Assembly: GCA_903923345.1 (NCBI GenBank) | Contig: CAIXXI010000200.1 | Location: 1-7,116, forward strand | Direction: 5' to 3' | Length of the DNA: 7,116 nt | DNA from: an uncultured Burkholderiales bacterium | GTDB lineage: Bacteria > Pseudomonadota > Gammaproteobacteria > Burkholderiales > Burkholderiaceae_E | Shown: in pieces, positions 6,723 to 7,116 of the stretch | Numbering within the stretch: position 1 is the stretch's first letter | Layout: each line of letters opens with the position of its first letter | Position numbers and translations under genes: made by a program | The notes under the pieces: generated by a model | Seen by the model: only the letters and a program-made list of their open reading frames with translations | Told to the model about the DNA's origin: nothing | The model's database searches: none

Positions 6723-6728
6723 GGAGAG
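6723..6728 (+). promoter_or_regulatory. Shine-Dalgarno site for the exported protein at the right edge
   Basis: GGAGAG lies 6 bases before the TTG at 6735 and 12 bases before the in-frame TTG at 6741. The spacing favours 6735. No ATG is available before the signal peptide. Confidence 0.55.
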
Positions 6729-6734
6729 CGATCC

Positions 6735-7116
6735 TTGAACTTGAACCGATTCCTGAGCGGTGTGCTGGCCGTCAGCCTCCTGGCCCTGTTGCCCAGTGTG
6801 CAGGCTGCAAGCCGTTCGACCGAGCGCGGCGCTTCCAAGCCGGCATCCGACTCGTCCGGCAAGAAGTCGGCTGCTTCGGCGGACAAGAAATCCGCACCGT
6901 CGACGGCGAACCGGTCCGCTTCGACTTCAAGCGCTAAAAGCGCGTCGTCGCGAGGCGGCGATGCCCGTTCAGCGAAGTCGCAGTCGCGCCAGACCGGGCG
7001 TTCGGCCTCACGTGCCGGTCCATCGCGTTCGATCGAGGCGGCTGCGTCCCCGAGCGCAGCCGTCTCGAACACATCGATGCGCCCTGCGGCTGCATTGCTT
7101 GCCTCGGCATCAGCAG
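6735..7116 (+). CDS. N-terminal part of an exported Ser/Ala/basic-rich protein (partial, runs off the window)
   Basis: The frame stays open for 127 codons from a TTG start to the window end. Residues 1-24 form a Sec signal peptide: NLNR, then the hydrophobic core FLSGVLAVSLLALL, then PSVQA with probable cleavage after A24. There is no lipobox cysteine. Residues 26-127 are low complexity, with about 30 serines in 102 residues plus much Ala, Arg and Lys, and short KKSA-like units. This region is probably a disordered, positively charged periplasmic linker. The folded domain lies beyond the window. A D-alanyl-D-alanine endopeptidase (PBP7/PbpG type), which in Betaproteobacteria can carry such a linker after its signal peptide, is one candidate; a cell-wall or DNA-binding protein is another. 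The identity is not shown by the sequence here. Both TTG 6735 and 6741 are possible starts. Confidence 0.75.
   Translation, partial: MNLNRFLSGVLAVSLLALLPSVQAASRSTERGASKPASDSSGKKSAASADKKSAPSTANRSASTSSAKSASSRGGDARSAKSQSRQTGRSASRAGPSRSIEAAASPSAAVSNTSMRPAAALLASASA

Noticed and set aside
6909..6925. Small inverted repeat cgctt/aagcg with a 7-base loop inside the Ser-rich gene.
   Set aside because: A 5-bp stem inside low-complexity coding sequence is expected by chance.
6557..7072. Minus-strand open frame of 171 codons over the hydrolase end and the Ser-rich gene.
   Set aside because: It overlaps the 3' end of a well-supported gene, and its acidic composition is simply the complement of Ser/Ala/Arg codons. 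The plus-strand frame has a ribosome-binding site and a signal peptide.

Overview
The window is GC-rich, almost wholly coding, and every gene is on the + strand. Gene content, gene order and protein sequence suggest a betaproteobacterial chromosome, probably near Burkholderiales. The fluoride channel closely resembles, from memory, the Bordetella-type Fluc protein. The assignment rests on recognition, not on a search. No rRNA, tRNA, mobile element, CRISPR array or stretch longer than 300 bases without a gene was seen. The longest non-coding gap is 41 bases.

Layout: (1) the last 18 codons of an upstream gene, probably an AlaC-type aminotransferase; (2) hom (homoserine dehydrogenase) and thrC (threonine synthase), two steps of threonine synthesis, separated by a 41-base gap holding a perfect 9-bp hairpin; (3) a molybdenum-cofactor block, mobB-moeA-moaD-moaE, with stop/start overlaps at mobB/moeA (ATGA) and moeA/moaD (GTGA); (4) crcB/fluC, a fluoride channel whose ATGA start overlaps the moaE stop; (5) an alpha/beta hydrolase with a serine nucleophile; (6) the start of an exported protein with a clear Sec signal peptide and a long Ser/Ala/Lys/Arg-rich tract, cut by the window end.

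How the genes work together: Hom makes homoserine and ThrC makes threonine. The homoserine kinase between them (ThrB) is not here. MoaD and MoaE together form molybdopterin synthase, and MoeA inserts molybdate into the pterin. MobB is a GTP-binding accessory to guanine-dinucleotide attachment. MoaA, MoaC and MobA must be encoded elsewhere. The spacing suggests one long transcript or a few overlapping ones, but no promoter or intrinsic terminator could be supported.

This is mostly ordinary housekeeping sequence and I found no convincing undescribed system. The best leads are the hom-thrC hairpin, which lies between the only Shine-Dalgarno-like stretch and the thrC start, the translational coupling of a fluoride channel to moaE, and the low-complexity exported protein at the right edge.
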